A stretch of 19,902 bases of DNA from Humitalea sp038323655 (GTDB taxonomy: Bacteria; Pseudomonadota; Alphaproteobacteria; Acetobacterales; Acetobacteraceae), in assembly GCA_038323655.1 (NCBI GenBank), contig JBBQHE010000061.1, positions 1 through 19,902 of the forward strand. The letters run 5' to 3'. Shown piece by piece: positions 1 to 7,044 of this stretch. Within the stretch, counting starts at the first letter, position 1, and every line of letters starts with the position of its first letter. Below the pieces are notes generated by a model that had not been told where the DNA came from, made no database searches, and was given only the letters and a program-made list of their open reading frames with translations. Position numbers and translations under genes: made by a program.

Positions 1-721
1 CCCAGCCGCGGTTCTCGGTGCCAACCAGATTGGCGACCGGCACCTTCACATCGTCGAAGAAGACCTCGTTCACCTCATGCGCGCCATCGATGGTGATGAT
101 CGGCCGCACGGTGATGCCGGGCGTCGCCATATCGACCACCAGGAACGAAATGCCTTCCTGCTGCTTGGCAGCCCCCGCATCGGTGCGCACCAGCAGGAAG
201 ATCCAATCCGCATGCTGCGCCAGCGTCGTCCAGGTCTTCTGGCCGTTGACGATGTAGTGGTCGCCATCGAGCACGGCCTCGGTCCGCAGAGACGCAAGGT
301 CCGACCCCGCGTTGGGTTCCGAGTATCCCTGGCACCACACATGTTCGCCCCGCATGATCGCGGGCAAGAAAGCCTGCTTCTGTTCGGGCGTGCCGTATTT
401 CAGCAGCAGCGGGCCGATCATGACGATGCCCATGTCGTTGGTGCGGGCGCAGCCGTAGCGCTCGAACTCCTCCATCATGATGATCTGCTTGGTGGGGGCG
501 AGCGCCATGCCGCCCCATTCGCGCGGCCAGCCGGGCGCCAGCCAGCCTTTCTCGGCCAGGATCATGTACCAGGCCTTGTTCTCCGACCAATGCAGCCGCT
601 TGGGCGGGTTGCGGATTTCGGCCGGGTAGTTGGCGGCGACGAAGCGGCGGACGACAGCCCGGAAATCCTCGTCGGTCAGGCTGTTGAAGTCTTCTGGCGT
701 GGCATCGGTGATGGCGTTCAT
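1..721 (-). CDS. Acyl-CoA dehydrogenase, partial (C-terminus beyond left edge)
   Basis: This is the last visible gene of the acyl-CoA operon, and 240 codons are readable before the window ends. It is a flavin-dependent acyl-CoA dehydrogenase that would introduce an alpha,beta double bond into an acyl-CoA. The N-terminal helical domain (about residues 10-125) is followed by the family's flavin/substrate signature C130-QGYSEPNAGSD-L142. A conserved GQKTWTT segment (160-166) and the start of the middle beta domain come next. The start at 721 is supported by GGAG (complement of 731-734) nine bases upstream, inside the end of the crotonase gene, which stops only four bases before this ATG. The region that should carry the catalytic glutamate lies outside the window. 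With the other dehydrogenase-like gene in this operon it may form a heteromeric enzyme (inference). The family call is very secure and the substrate is unknown. Confidence 0.93.
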   Translation of the reverse strand, partial: MNAITDATPEDFNSLTDEDFRAVVRRFVAANYPAEIRNPPKRLHWSENKAWYMILAEKGWLAPGWPREWGGMALAPTKQIIMMEEFERYGCARTNDMGIVMIGPLLLKYGTPEQKQAFLPAIMRGEHVWCQGYSEPNAGSDLASLRTEAVLDGDHYIVNGQKTWTTLAQHADWIFLLVRTDAGAAKQQEGISFLVVDMATPGITVRPIITIDGAHEVNEVFFDDVKVPVANLVGTENRGW

Positions 722-725
722 GGCG

Positions 726-1496
726 TCATGCTCCGGTGAAGTTGGGCGGGCGCTTGGCCAGGAAGGCCTCGCGGCCCTCGGCGTGGTCGGCCGACAGGAA
801 CAAGAGTGTTTGGTAGTGGCGCTCGGTTTCAAGAGCGCGGTCCAGCCCTTCCGCCAGCAGCGCCTTGGTCAGGGCGATGGGCAGCGGCGCCTGTTCGGCA
901 AGAAAACGGGCCTTTTCCTGCGCCACGGCCAGGGCCTGGCCCTTGGGCACGACGGCATCCACCAGGCCGATGCGCAGGGCCTCGGGGGCGGGCATCACCT
1001 CGCCGTAGAGCAGGATCTGTCGCGCGCGGCCAAAACCGACGCGGCCCGGCAGGGTGAAGGGCAGGCCCAGGTCGCCCATCAGCCCGACCTTGCCGAAGCC
1101 GGCGGCAAAACGCGCATCCTCGGCCACCACGATGGTGTCGCAGGCGCAGGCGACCGACAGGCCGGCGCCGACGCACCAGCCCTCCACCGCCGCGACCACG
1201 GGCGTCTTGCCCGCCACCAGCGTCCGGATCAGGCGGTGGACGCGGCGCAGCCTTTCCCGCCCCCCGGCCCCAGAGGCGACATCCATGCCCGAGATATCCC
1301 CGCCCGAGCAGAACACGCCCTCACTGCCGGTCAGCACGATGGCGCGGATGGTGGCATCGCCCTCGACGCGGTCCAGGATCGCGGCCAGTTCCTCACGCAG
1401 CGGCAAGGCCAGTGCGTTGCGCCGCGCCGGGTAATCCATGGTCAGGGTCAGGACGGCGCCGGCGCGGTCCTCGATGATGCGCATGCGCTCAGTCAT
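726..1496 (-). CDS. Enoyl-CoA hydratase/isomerase (crotonase) family protein, PaaG-like active site
   Basis: A crotonase-fold protein of 256 residues, the usual family length, expected to act on an acyl-CoA thioester in the cytoplasm. Oxyanion-hole elements are visible at CSGGD (63-67) and GAG (110-112). The two glutamates of canonical enoyl-CoA hydratases are missing: the expected positions fall on S114 and F134 in my by-eye alignment with rat mitochondrial hydratase. The segment FGKVGLMGD (134-142) instead resembles PaaG-type isomerases, with D142 at the position of the PaaG aspartate. Isomerase or another crotonase chemistry is therefore more likely than simple hydration (inference). The ATG at 1496 was chosen because it overlaps the upstream dehydrogenase stop by eight bases (ATGACTGA). 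Longer in-frame starts would run deep into that gene. The next gene begins four bases downstream. Confidence 0.92.
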   Translation of the reverse strand: MTERMRIIEDRAGAVLTLTMDYPARRNALALPLREELAAILDRVEGDATIRAIVLTGSEGVFCSGGDISGMDVASGAGGRERLRRVHRLIRTLVAGKTPVVAAVEGWCVGAGLSVACACDTIVVAEDARFAAGFGKVGLMGDLGLPFTLPGRVGFGRARQILLYGEVMPAPEALRIGLVDAVVPKGQALAVAQEKARFLAEQAPLPIALTKALLAEGLDRALETERHYQTLLFLSADHAEGREAFLAKRPPNFTGA

Positions 1497-2592
1497 CCGA
1501 GGCTTCCGGTGCGGCGGCCATGAAGGCGCGGCGATGCAGCGCGGCGCCACCGAACTGGTTGGCCAGCACCATGGCGCGGCGCAGATACAGGCCGATGTCG
1601 TGTTCGTCGGTATAGCCGATGCCGCCATGCAGTTGGATCGCCTGGCGGGTGACCAGCATCGCGGCCTCGGCCGCGCGGGCTTTGGCACGCGCGATGGCGG
1701 CATCGCGCGCACCGCCGGCATCGCAGGTCGCGGCCGCAGCCTCGACCGAGGCACGGGTGAGCGCTACCTGCATCTTCAGGTCGGCGGCGCGGTGTTGCAG
1801 CGTCTGGAAGGATCCGATCGCCCGGCCGAATTGCGTGCGCGTCCGCAGATAGTCCAACGTGATGGCAAAGGAGCCGTCCAACACCCCGAGCAGGCTGGCC
1901 GCGGTGCCCAAGGCGGCGTCATTCAGCGCGCGCGGCAGGATCGCCCCCGCGTCATCCATCACCTTCACCCCGCCGGAGGGGCGCAGCGTGCCGAAACTGC
2001 CGCCATCCTGCGTTGGTTCCAAGGTCAGGTCGGCGCCGGCCGCGGGTTGCAGATAGAGCGCGAGCCCCGCCCCTTCCCGCACCGGCACCAGAAAATGCGT
2101 GGCCCCGCCCGCCATGGGCAGGAAGACCCGCGGCGCGCCATGGGTGCCGGGGGCGTCCAGGCTGTTGGCGCGTTCCTGCCAGGCGGTCAGCACCAAAGCA
2201 CGGCCTTCCAGCACGGCGGCCAGGGCCTCACCGGCCTCGCCGCTGCCGCGCAGGCTGTCGGCATGGGCCAGGGCCGCGGCCAGAAGCCCGGTGGACAGCG
2301 CGGATGGCACCAGCGGTTCGGGGGCCAGGCCCGCGCCCAGAACCTCGGCCAGGGCACAGAATTCCCCCATGCCGAGGCCGGAGCCACCGGCCGCCTCCGG
2401 CACCCGCAAGCCTGTCCAGCCGAGTGCCCCCATCTCCGCCCAGATGGCGGCATCATAGCCCGGTTGCTGGAAGCGCAGCGCGCGGATGCGCTTGAGATTT
2501 CCGCCCGGGGGGGCCACCGCCGCCGCGCTGTCGCGGATCATGCGGATGCTTTCCGCCCTTTCGTCGTCCTGTTCGGCCGTGTTCTGGCTCAT
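1489..2592 (-). CDS. Acyl-CoA dehydrogenase-like subunit without the usual catalytic base
   Basis: A 367-residue acyl-CoA dehydrogenase-fold protein. The N-terminal helical domain contains GALGWTGLRVPEAAGG (55-70), and the C-terminal helical domain contains RTQFGRAIGSFQTLQH (252-267) and QLHGGIGYTDEHDIG (320-334). The middle domain is poorly conserved and lacks the EPxAGSD flavin signature. The isovaleryl-type glutamate position (REAFG in that enzyme) reads RTQFG here, giving T253. The medium-chain-type EGT motif near the C-terminus is replaced by LANQFGG (343-349). It therefore looks like one partner of a heteromeric dehydrogenase such as the alpha2beta2 enzymes of mycobacterial steroid breakdown, the probable mate being the gene at 1-721 (inference). 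The start at 2592 has AGGA six bases upstream, overlapping the stop codon of the preceding CoA-transferase gene. Confidence 0.88.
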   Translation of the reverse strand: MSQNTAEQDDERAESIRMIRDSAAAVAPPGGNLKRIRALRFQQPGYDAAIWAEMGALGWTGLRVPEAAGGSGLGMGEFCALAEVLGAGLAPEPLVPSALSTGLLAAALAHADSLRGSGEAGEALAAVLEGRALVLTAWQERANSLDAPGTHGAPRVFLPMAGGATHFLVPVREGAGLALYLQPAAGADLTLEPTQDGGSFGTLRPSGGVKVMDDAGAILPRALNDAALGTAASLLGVLDGSFAITLDYLRTRTQFGRAIGSFQTLQHRAADLKMQVALTRASVEAAAATCDAGGARDAAIARAKARAAEAAMLVTRQAIQLHGGIGYTDEHDIGLYLRRAMVLANQFGGAALHRRAFMAAAPEASDD

Positions 2593-2601
2593 GCTGTATT
2601 C

Positions 2602-3258
2602 CTAATCGGGCCGGTGCAGCGGTGCCCCGGTGCGGGCCTGCAAGGCATCGAAGGTGACGCCCGGCGCCATTTCGCGCAGCACGAAGCCGCGCGGCTCCAC
2701 ATCGATGACCGCAAGATTGGTGTAGATGCGGGTGACCGCGCGCAGCGCCGTCAGCGGGTAGGAACAGGCCTCGACCAGCTTCGGCCGCCCGTCCTTGGTG
2801 GTGTGTTCCAGCACGACCCAAAGACGCTTGGCCCCGGCCGCGAGATCCATCGCCCCGCCCACGGCGGGCGCCATTTCATTGTCGCTGGTCGCCCAGTTCG
2901 CGAGGTCGCCGTTCGCCGCGACCTCATACCCGCCCAGCACGCAGAGATCGATGTGCCCGCCACGGATCAGCGCGAAACTGTCGGCGTGGTGCACATAGGA
3001 CCCGCCGGTGCGGAGCGTGATATAGGCCTTGGAGGCATTGATCAGCCAGGGTTCGATCTCGTCCCGCGACGGCGCCGGGCCGACCCCCAAAACGCCGTTC
3101 TCCGACTGGAAGATCACCTCCCGGTCTTCCGGCACATGGTTCGCGACCATGGTCGGGATGCCGATGCCGAGGTTCACGCACCAGCCTTCGGGAATGTCGG
3201 CGGCGACGCGGGCTGCCATCTGCGGCCGGGTCATGGGAATGAAGGCGGGTGCATTCAT
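2602..3258 (-). CDS. 3-oxoacid CoA-transferase subunit B (PcaJ-like)
   Basis: A 218-residue beta subunit of a family I CoA-transferase, which moves CoA between a dicarboxylic or 3-oxo acid and a donor acyl-CoA. The catalytic motif SENGVLG (52-58) is intact, with E53 as the glutamate that forms the glutamyl-CoA intermediate. Further family segments are NLGIGIPT (29-36), TGG followed by HHADSF, GDLANW and VGGAMDL. From memory the protein closely resembles PcaJ of the beta-ketoadipate pathway, but no other pca gene is present. The ATG at 3258 was preferred over an upstream in-frame ATG at 3297 because it has a strong AGGGGA ribosome-binding site and starts one base after the alpha-subunit stop. 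Pairing with the adjacent alpha subunit is certain from context. The true acid substrate is not. Confidence 0.93.
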   Translation of the reverse strand: MNAPAFIPMTRPQMAARVAADIPEGWCVNLGIGIPTMVANHVPEDREVIFQSENGVLGVGPAPSRDEIEPWLINASKAYITLRTGGSYVHHADSFALIRGGHIDLCVLGGYEVAANGDLANWATSDNEMAPAVGGAMDLAAGAKRLWVVLEHTTKDGRPKLVEACSYPLTALRAVTRIYTNLAVIDVEPRGFVLREMAPGVTFDALQARTGAPLHRPD

Positions 3259-3259
3259 G

Positions 3260-3949
3260 TCACTTCCCCTCGATCGCGGGGTCCCCGTAGGGGACATGCA
3301 GAACTCTATTCACATAGACCCCCGGCGTCACGACATGCTCGGGGTCGATCTCGCCCAAGGCGCGGATGTGCTGGGCCTGGACGATGGTCAGGTCGGCCGC
3401 GGTCGCCACCACCGGGTTGAAGTTCCGCCCGGCCTGGCGATAGGTCAGGTTGCCCCAACGATCGGCCTCCCAAGCCTCGACCAGCGCCACTGCGCCGCGG
3501 AGCGCCTTCTCCAATACATAGGGTCGGCCGTCGATATCGCGCTGTTCCTTGCCCTGCGCCAGCAGCGTGCCGGCGGCGGTGGGGGTGAAGAAGGCGGGGA
3601 TGCCGGCGCCGGCCGCGCGCATGCGTTCGGCCATGGTGCCCTGGGGGCAGATCTCCAATTCCAGCCTGCCGGCCTTGTAAAGTTCTTCGAACACCACCGA
3701 CCCGGCGCTGCGCGGGTAGGAGCAGATGATTTTTTGGACCCGGCCGAGGTCCATCAATTTCGCCAGTCCTTCACGCCCCGCACCGGCGTTGTTGGAGACG
3801 ATGGTGAGGTCTTTCGCCCCTTGTTCGATCAACCCGTCGATCAGCGCATTCGGCGTGCCGACATGGCCGAAGCCGCCCAGCAGCACGATGCTGCCATCCT
3901 GAATGCCGGCCATCGCCTCGGCCATCGACTGCACGATCTTGTTGATCAC
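3260..3949 (-). CDS. 3-oxoacid CoA-transferase subunit A (PcaI-like)
   Basis: A 229-residue alpha subunit of the same CoA-transferase. The CoA-binding GGFGHVGTP loop (25-33), LTIVSNNAG (48-56) and CPQGTMAERMRAAGAGIPAF, the signature with its downstream glycine-rich turn, are all visible. The C-terminal half contains DRWGNLTYRQAGRNFNP, as in PcaI and acetoacetate CoA-transferase alpha chains. The start at 3949 overlaps the stop of the upstream MaoC gene by four bases (ATGA), so translational coupling is likely. With the beta subunit it forms the active heteromer in the cytoplasm. Its presence beside an ATP-dependent acyl-CoA synthetase gives the operon two separate ways of forming CoA esters. 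3-oxoadipate, 3-oxo acid or succinate-dependent transfers are all possible. Confidence 0.93.
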   Translation of the reverse strand: MINKIVQSMAEAMAGIQDGSIVLLGGFGHVGTPNALIDGLIEQGAKDLTIVSNNAGAGREGLAKLMDLGRVQKIICSYPRSAGSVVFEELYKAGRLELEICPQGTMAERMRAAGAGIPAFFTPTAAGTLLAQGKEQRDIDGRPYVLEKALRGAVALVEAWEADRWGNLTYRQAGRNFNPVVATAADLTIVQAQHIRALGEIDPEHVVTPGVYVNRVLHVPYGDPAIEGK

Positions 3950-4821
3950 GGGGCGGTCTCCTGCGTCGCGAAGCGGAAGCGGCCGTTGCTGACAACGGCC
4001 TTGTCGCGTTCCAGCACGCGGGCGGCGAAGGCGCCGCCGCCCTCCTCGTGCCAGATCTCGGTGCGGATCGTCTCGCCCGGGAAGACCGGGGCCGAGAACC
4101 GCAGGTCCATCGCGCCGAAACGCGCGGGATCGCCGCCGCAGAGCGCCCGTACCAGCGCGTGGCAGACGACGCCAAAAGTGCAGAGCCCATGCAGGATCGG
4201 CCGCTCGAAACCCGCGCGTGCGGCGAAGCCCGGGTCCATGTGCAGCGGGTTGTCATCCCCGTTCAGACGATACAGCAGCGCCTGTTCCGGCCTTGTGGTC
4301 AGGTCGAGCATGAGGTCCGGCGCGCGATCGGGCTGCGGATGCGGCGCTTTTACGGGCCCGCTCTCGCCACCAAACCCGCCATCGCCGCGCAAAAAGGTCG
4401 TGCTGGTCAGGGTCGCCAGAGTCTGGCCGCTGGCCGCATCGATCACCGCACGTTCTGAATAGAGCAGCGCCCCCTTGCCCGCGCCGCGGTCCACCAGCCC
4501 CGCGACCCGCGTGCGCCCCAGAATGTCGCCGGTCGCCGGCAGGGGCTTGTGAATCGTCAGCCCCTGTTCGCCATGCACCAGGCGCAGCGCATCGACCCCG
4601 GTGGCGGGGTCGCCCAGCCAGAAGCCGGGATAGCCGAGGACCACGGCCATCGACGGCAGCGCCACCAGCTGCCGCTCATCCAGGAAGCGCAGCGCCTGCG
4701 GGTCCAGGGGCTCATGCCCGATGCCGACTGACAGGGCGTAGAGGATCGTATCCTTCGCGGTCAGCGCCTGGCGGATTTCCGGCACCGGCCAGGCCAGCAG
4801 GCGTTGCGGGTCAAGCGGCAT
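3946..4821 (-). CDS. MaoC-family dehydratase (double hotdog, hydratase-2 type)
   Basis: A 291-residue protein with two hotdog repeats, the length usual for hydratase-2/MFE-2 C-terminal modules. These enzymes perform R-specific hydration of enoyl-CoA, or the reverse dehydration. The C-terminal repeat carries the hydratase-2 motif YRLNGDDNPLHMDP (184-197) followed by AGF-x-x-PILHGL (203-213). D189 and H194 correspond to the catalytic dyad. The N-terminal repeat (about 20-145) lacks that motif and keeps the fold only, as is normal in the family. The ATG at 4821 overlaps the synthetase stop by eleven bases. A hydratase of opposite stereochemistry to the crotonase product may be why both are in one operon, or each may act on a different intermediate (inference). 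Confidence 0.9.
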   Translation of the reverse strand: MPLDPQRLLAWPVPEIRQALTAKDTILYALSVGIGHEPLDPQALRFLDERQLVALPSMAVVLGYPGFWLGDPATGVDALRLVHGEQGLTIHKPLPATGDILGRTRVAGLVDRGAGKGALLYSERAVIDAASGQTLATLTSTTFLRGDGGFGGESGPVKAPHPQPDRAPDLMLDLTTRPEQALLYRLNGDDNPLHMDPGFAARAGFERPILHGLCTFGVVCHALVRALCGGDPARFGAMDLRFSAPVFPGETIRTEIWHEEGGGAFAARVLERDKAVVSNGRFRFATQETAP

Positions 4822-6955
4822 GGGGCGTGTCCTCGATCTCGATCACCGCATCGGCGGCGAAGGCGCCCTGCCCGGCGGGCAGAACGAGCATGGGGTTCAC
4901 ATCCAGCCCCGCCAGGCGCGGCCCGGCGGCAACCGCCAGGCGCGACAGGGCGGCAAGGGCGCCCGCCAGGGCCGGCACATCCGCGACCGGTCGCCCGCGC
5001 GCGCCATCCAGCACGGCAAAGCCGCGCAGCGATCGGATCATCGCCTCAGCCTCGGTCGCATCGAAGGGGCAGCGGCGGAAGGCAACGTCGCGCAGCACCT
5101 CGATGAAAATGCCGCCCAGCCCCACCATCGCCACGGGGCCGAAGACGGGGTCGCGCAGGATGCCGAAGGCCATTTCGACCGCACCCGTGATCTGGCGCGC
5201 GACCAATACGCCCTCGATCCGCGCCGCCGGCGCATGGGTCGCGGCGCGGGCCAGCAGGGTGGCGACGCCAGCGCGCACGGCATCGGGATCGGCCACGCCC
5301 AGGATCACACCGCCGATTTCCGACTTGTGCAGGATGTCGGGCGACAGGATTTTCAGCACGACGGGAAAGCCGATGCGGGTCGCCGCGGCAACGGCGGTTT
5401 CGGCATCGGCGCAAGTTTCTTCCTCGACGACGGGGATCCCGGCGGCGGCCAGGATGCGCTTGGCCTCGGCCTCGGTGGGCGTCGTTGCCGGCAGGGTGAT
5501 GGGCGCCAGCACGGGCGGGGGCGGCGCGGTCCGCGCAAAAGCCTCGCCAAAAAACCCCATGGCGGCGATGGCGACGACTGCGCGGCTCGGGTCCTCGAAG
5601 CACAAAAAACCATCGGCTTCGTAGTCGCGGATCATCTCGGGCGGCGCCACGACCGACAGCACCCAGACGCGGTCGGGGTAGGCATCGCGCACCGCCTTCA
5701 ACTGCGCCCGCAAGGCAGGCGCCACCGACAGCGACGCCCCCACCTGGGTGAAGAAGGCCAGCACCGAGGCATAGCCGCCATCAGCCACCATGCTCTGCGC
5801 AAAGCGCCCGACCAGCGACATGTCGTTGAACACCTGCGCCGTGCAATCGACCGGGTTGCGCGGGCTGCTGAAGGGGATCAGCGCGCGCAACGCCGCCTGG
5901 GCTGGTTCCGGCATTGGCGGCATGGGCAGGGACAGCGCCTCCGCGGCGTCCGAGATGAGCACCCCCGCCCCGCCCGAGATGGTGACGACGCCCAGCGTAT
6001 TGCGCACCGGAAACACCCGCTGCGTGGCGGCATAGGCGATGTCGATCAATTCCTCGGTCGTGCGGGCCCGCAGCACGCCGGCGTCCCGAAGGATCGCATC
6101 GGTCACGGCATCGTCGCCTGCGATGGAGGCGGTATGGCTCTGCGCCGCGGCCTGGCCGATCGCGCTGCGGCCGACCTTCATCATCACCACCGGCTTGCGG
6201 TTTTCCCGCGCCAGCGCGATGGCATCGAGGAAGCGGTCGCCGCCGCGCAAGCCCTCGGCATAGGCCATGATGACGTCGATCTCGGGGGCCGTGGCCATCC
6301 AGCCGATGGTATCGGCCAGCGAGACATCGGCCTCATTGCCCGTGGTCACCAGGATGGGCGTGCCAAGGCCGCGGTCGCGCGCCACGGAAAACAGATGCGT
6401 GCCATAGGCGCCGGACTGGCTGGCGATGCCGATGCGCCCGCCATTCATCCCCGCCGCACGCGGCCAGCCGTTTTCGAAACTGCTGGAAAAGATCGGGTAG
6501 TAGCCGATGGCGGCGTTGAAGACGCCAAGGCAGTTCGGCCCCAGCATGCGCATGCCGTGGCGGCGGGCGATGGCGACCAGCGCATCCTGCGCGGCGGCGC
6601 CCGCGGCATCCACTTCCGCGTAGCCCGCGGTGAAGACCACGGCGGCACGGCAGCCGCGGGCGCCCAGGTCTTCCAGCGCCTCGGCGGCCATGGCACCTGG
6701 CACGGCGATCACCGCGACATCCGGCGTCTGCGGCAGGGCGGCGACCGAGGGATAGGCGACCAGCCCCTGCACCCGGTCGCGCTTCACGTTCACCGGCAGG
6801 ATGGGCCCGGCAAAACCCTGGTCGATCATATAGGAGATCGGCCGGCCACCGATGCGGAAAGGGTCGTCCGAGGCGCCGATGACGGCCACCGACAACGGCC
6901 GCAACAAAGCATCGAGCGAGGCGAAACCGTGCCCCGGCGCCATGGTCCCAGCCAT
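4811..6955 (-). CDS. NDP-forming acyl-CoA synthetase, fused alpha-beta (acetate--CoA ligase family)
   Basis: First gene of the operon, 714 residues, a typical length for fused ADP-forming acyl-CoA synthetases. These couple ATP and CoA to activation of a carboxylic acid through a phosphohistidine. The N-terminal CoA-binding Rossmann domain has VAVIGASDDPFRIGG (23-37). The ligase-CoA region carries AQSHTASIAG (271-280), with H274 as the probable phosphorylated histidine. The C-terminal ATP-grasp domain begins near residue 494 and includes LHKSEIGGV (542-550) and GLDVNPML (683-690). The ATG at 6955 is my choice. Alternatives are ATG at 6943 and an in-frame ATG at 7009, but 7009 would place part of a tandem repeat inside the coding region. 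None has a strong ribosome-binding site. The substrate is not determinable; the gene's leading position suggests it activates the operon's substrate. Confidence 0.9.
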   Translation of the reverse strand: MAGTMAPGHGFASLDALLRPLSVAVIGASDDPFRIGGRPISYMIDQGFAGPILPVNVKRDRVQGLVAYPSVAALPQTPDVAVIAVPGAMAAEALEDLGARGCRAAVVFTAGYAEVDAAGAAAQDALVAIARRHGMRMLGPNCLGVFNAAIGYYPIFSSSFENGWPRAAGMNGGRIGIASQSGAYGTHLFSVARDRGLGTPILVTTGNEADVSLADTIGWMATAPEIDVIMAYAEGLRGGDRFLDAIALARENRKPVVMMKVGRSAIGQAAAQSHTASIAGDDAVTDAILRDAGVLRARTTEELIDIAYAATQRVFPVRNTLGVVTISGGAGVLISDAAEALSLPMPPMPEPAQAALRALIPFSSPRNPVDCTAQVFNDMSLVGRFAQSMVADGGYASVLAFFTQVGASLSVAPALRAQLKAVRDAYPDRVWVLSVVAPPEMIRDYEADGFLCFEDPSRAVVAIAAMGFFGEAFARTAPPPPVLAPITLPATTPTEAEAKRILAAAGIPVVEEETCADAETAVAAATRIGFPVVLKILSPDILHKSEIGGVILGVADPDAVRAGVATLLARAATHAPAARIEGVLVARQITGAVEMAFGILRDPVFGPVAMVGLGGIFIEVLRDVAFRRCPFDATEAEAMIRSLRGFAVLDGARGRPVADVPALAGALAALSRLAVAAGPRLAGLDVNPMLVLPAGQGAFAADAVIEIEDTPHAA

Positions 6956-6997
6956 TCTGTCGTCCCACCCCGAGGGCGCGGTTATGCGACCGGGGGC

Positions 6998-7038
6998 GGT
7001 GGACGGCAACCTGGGTGGACGGCAACCTGGGTGGACGG
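6998..7038. repeat. 16-bp direct tandem repeat, about 2.5 copies
   Basis: The unit ggtggacggcaacctg occurs at 6998-7013 and 7014-7029, followed by nine matching bases (7030-7038). It fills most of the short gap between the stop of the lytic transglycosylase gene (7045) and the start of the acyl-CoA synthetase (6955), so it lies in the leader of the operon. Copies are perfect. It could be a slippage product or paired operator half-sites; the sequence alone does not decide. Confidence 0.9.
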
Positions 7039-7044
7039 GGCCCG

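Noticed and set aside
77..739. Long plus-strand open frames across the acyl-CoA operon, including one of 963 codons at 4820-7711
   Set aside because: They are antisense to well-recognised minus-strand genes, have Arg/His/Gly/Asp-rich repetitive compositions and carry no domain. They arise because stop codons are rare at this GC content.
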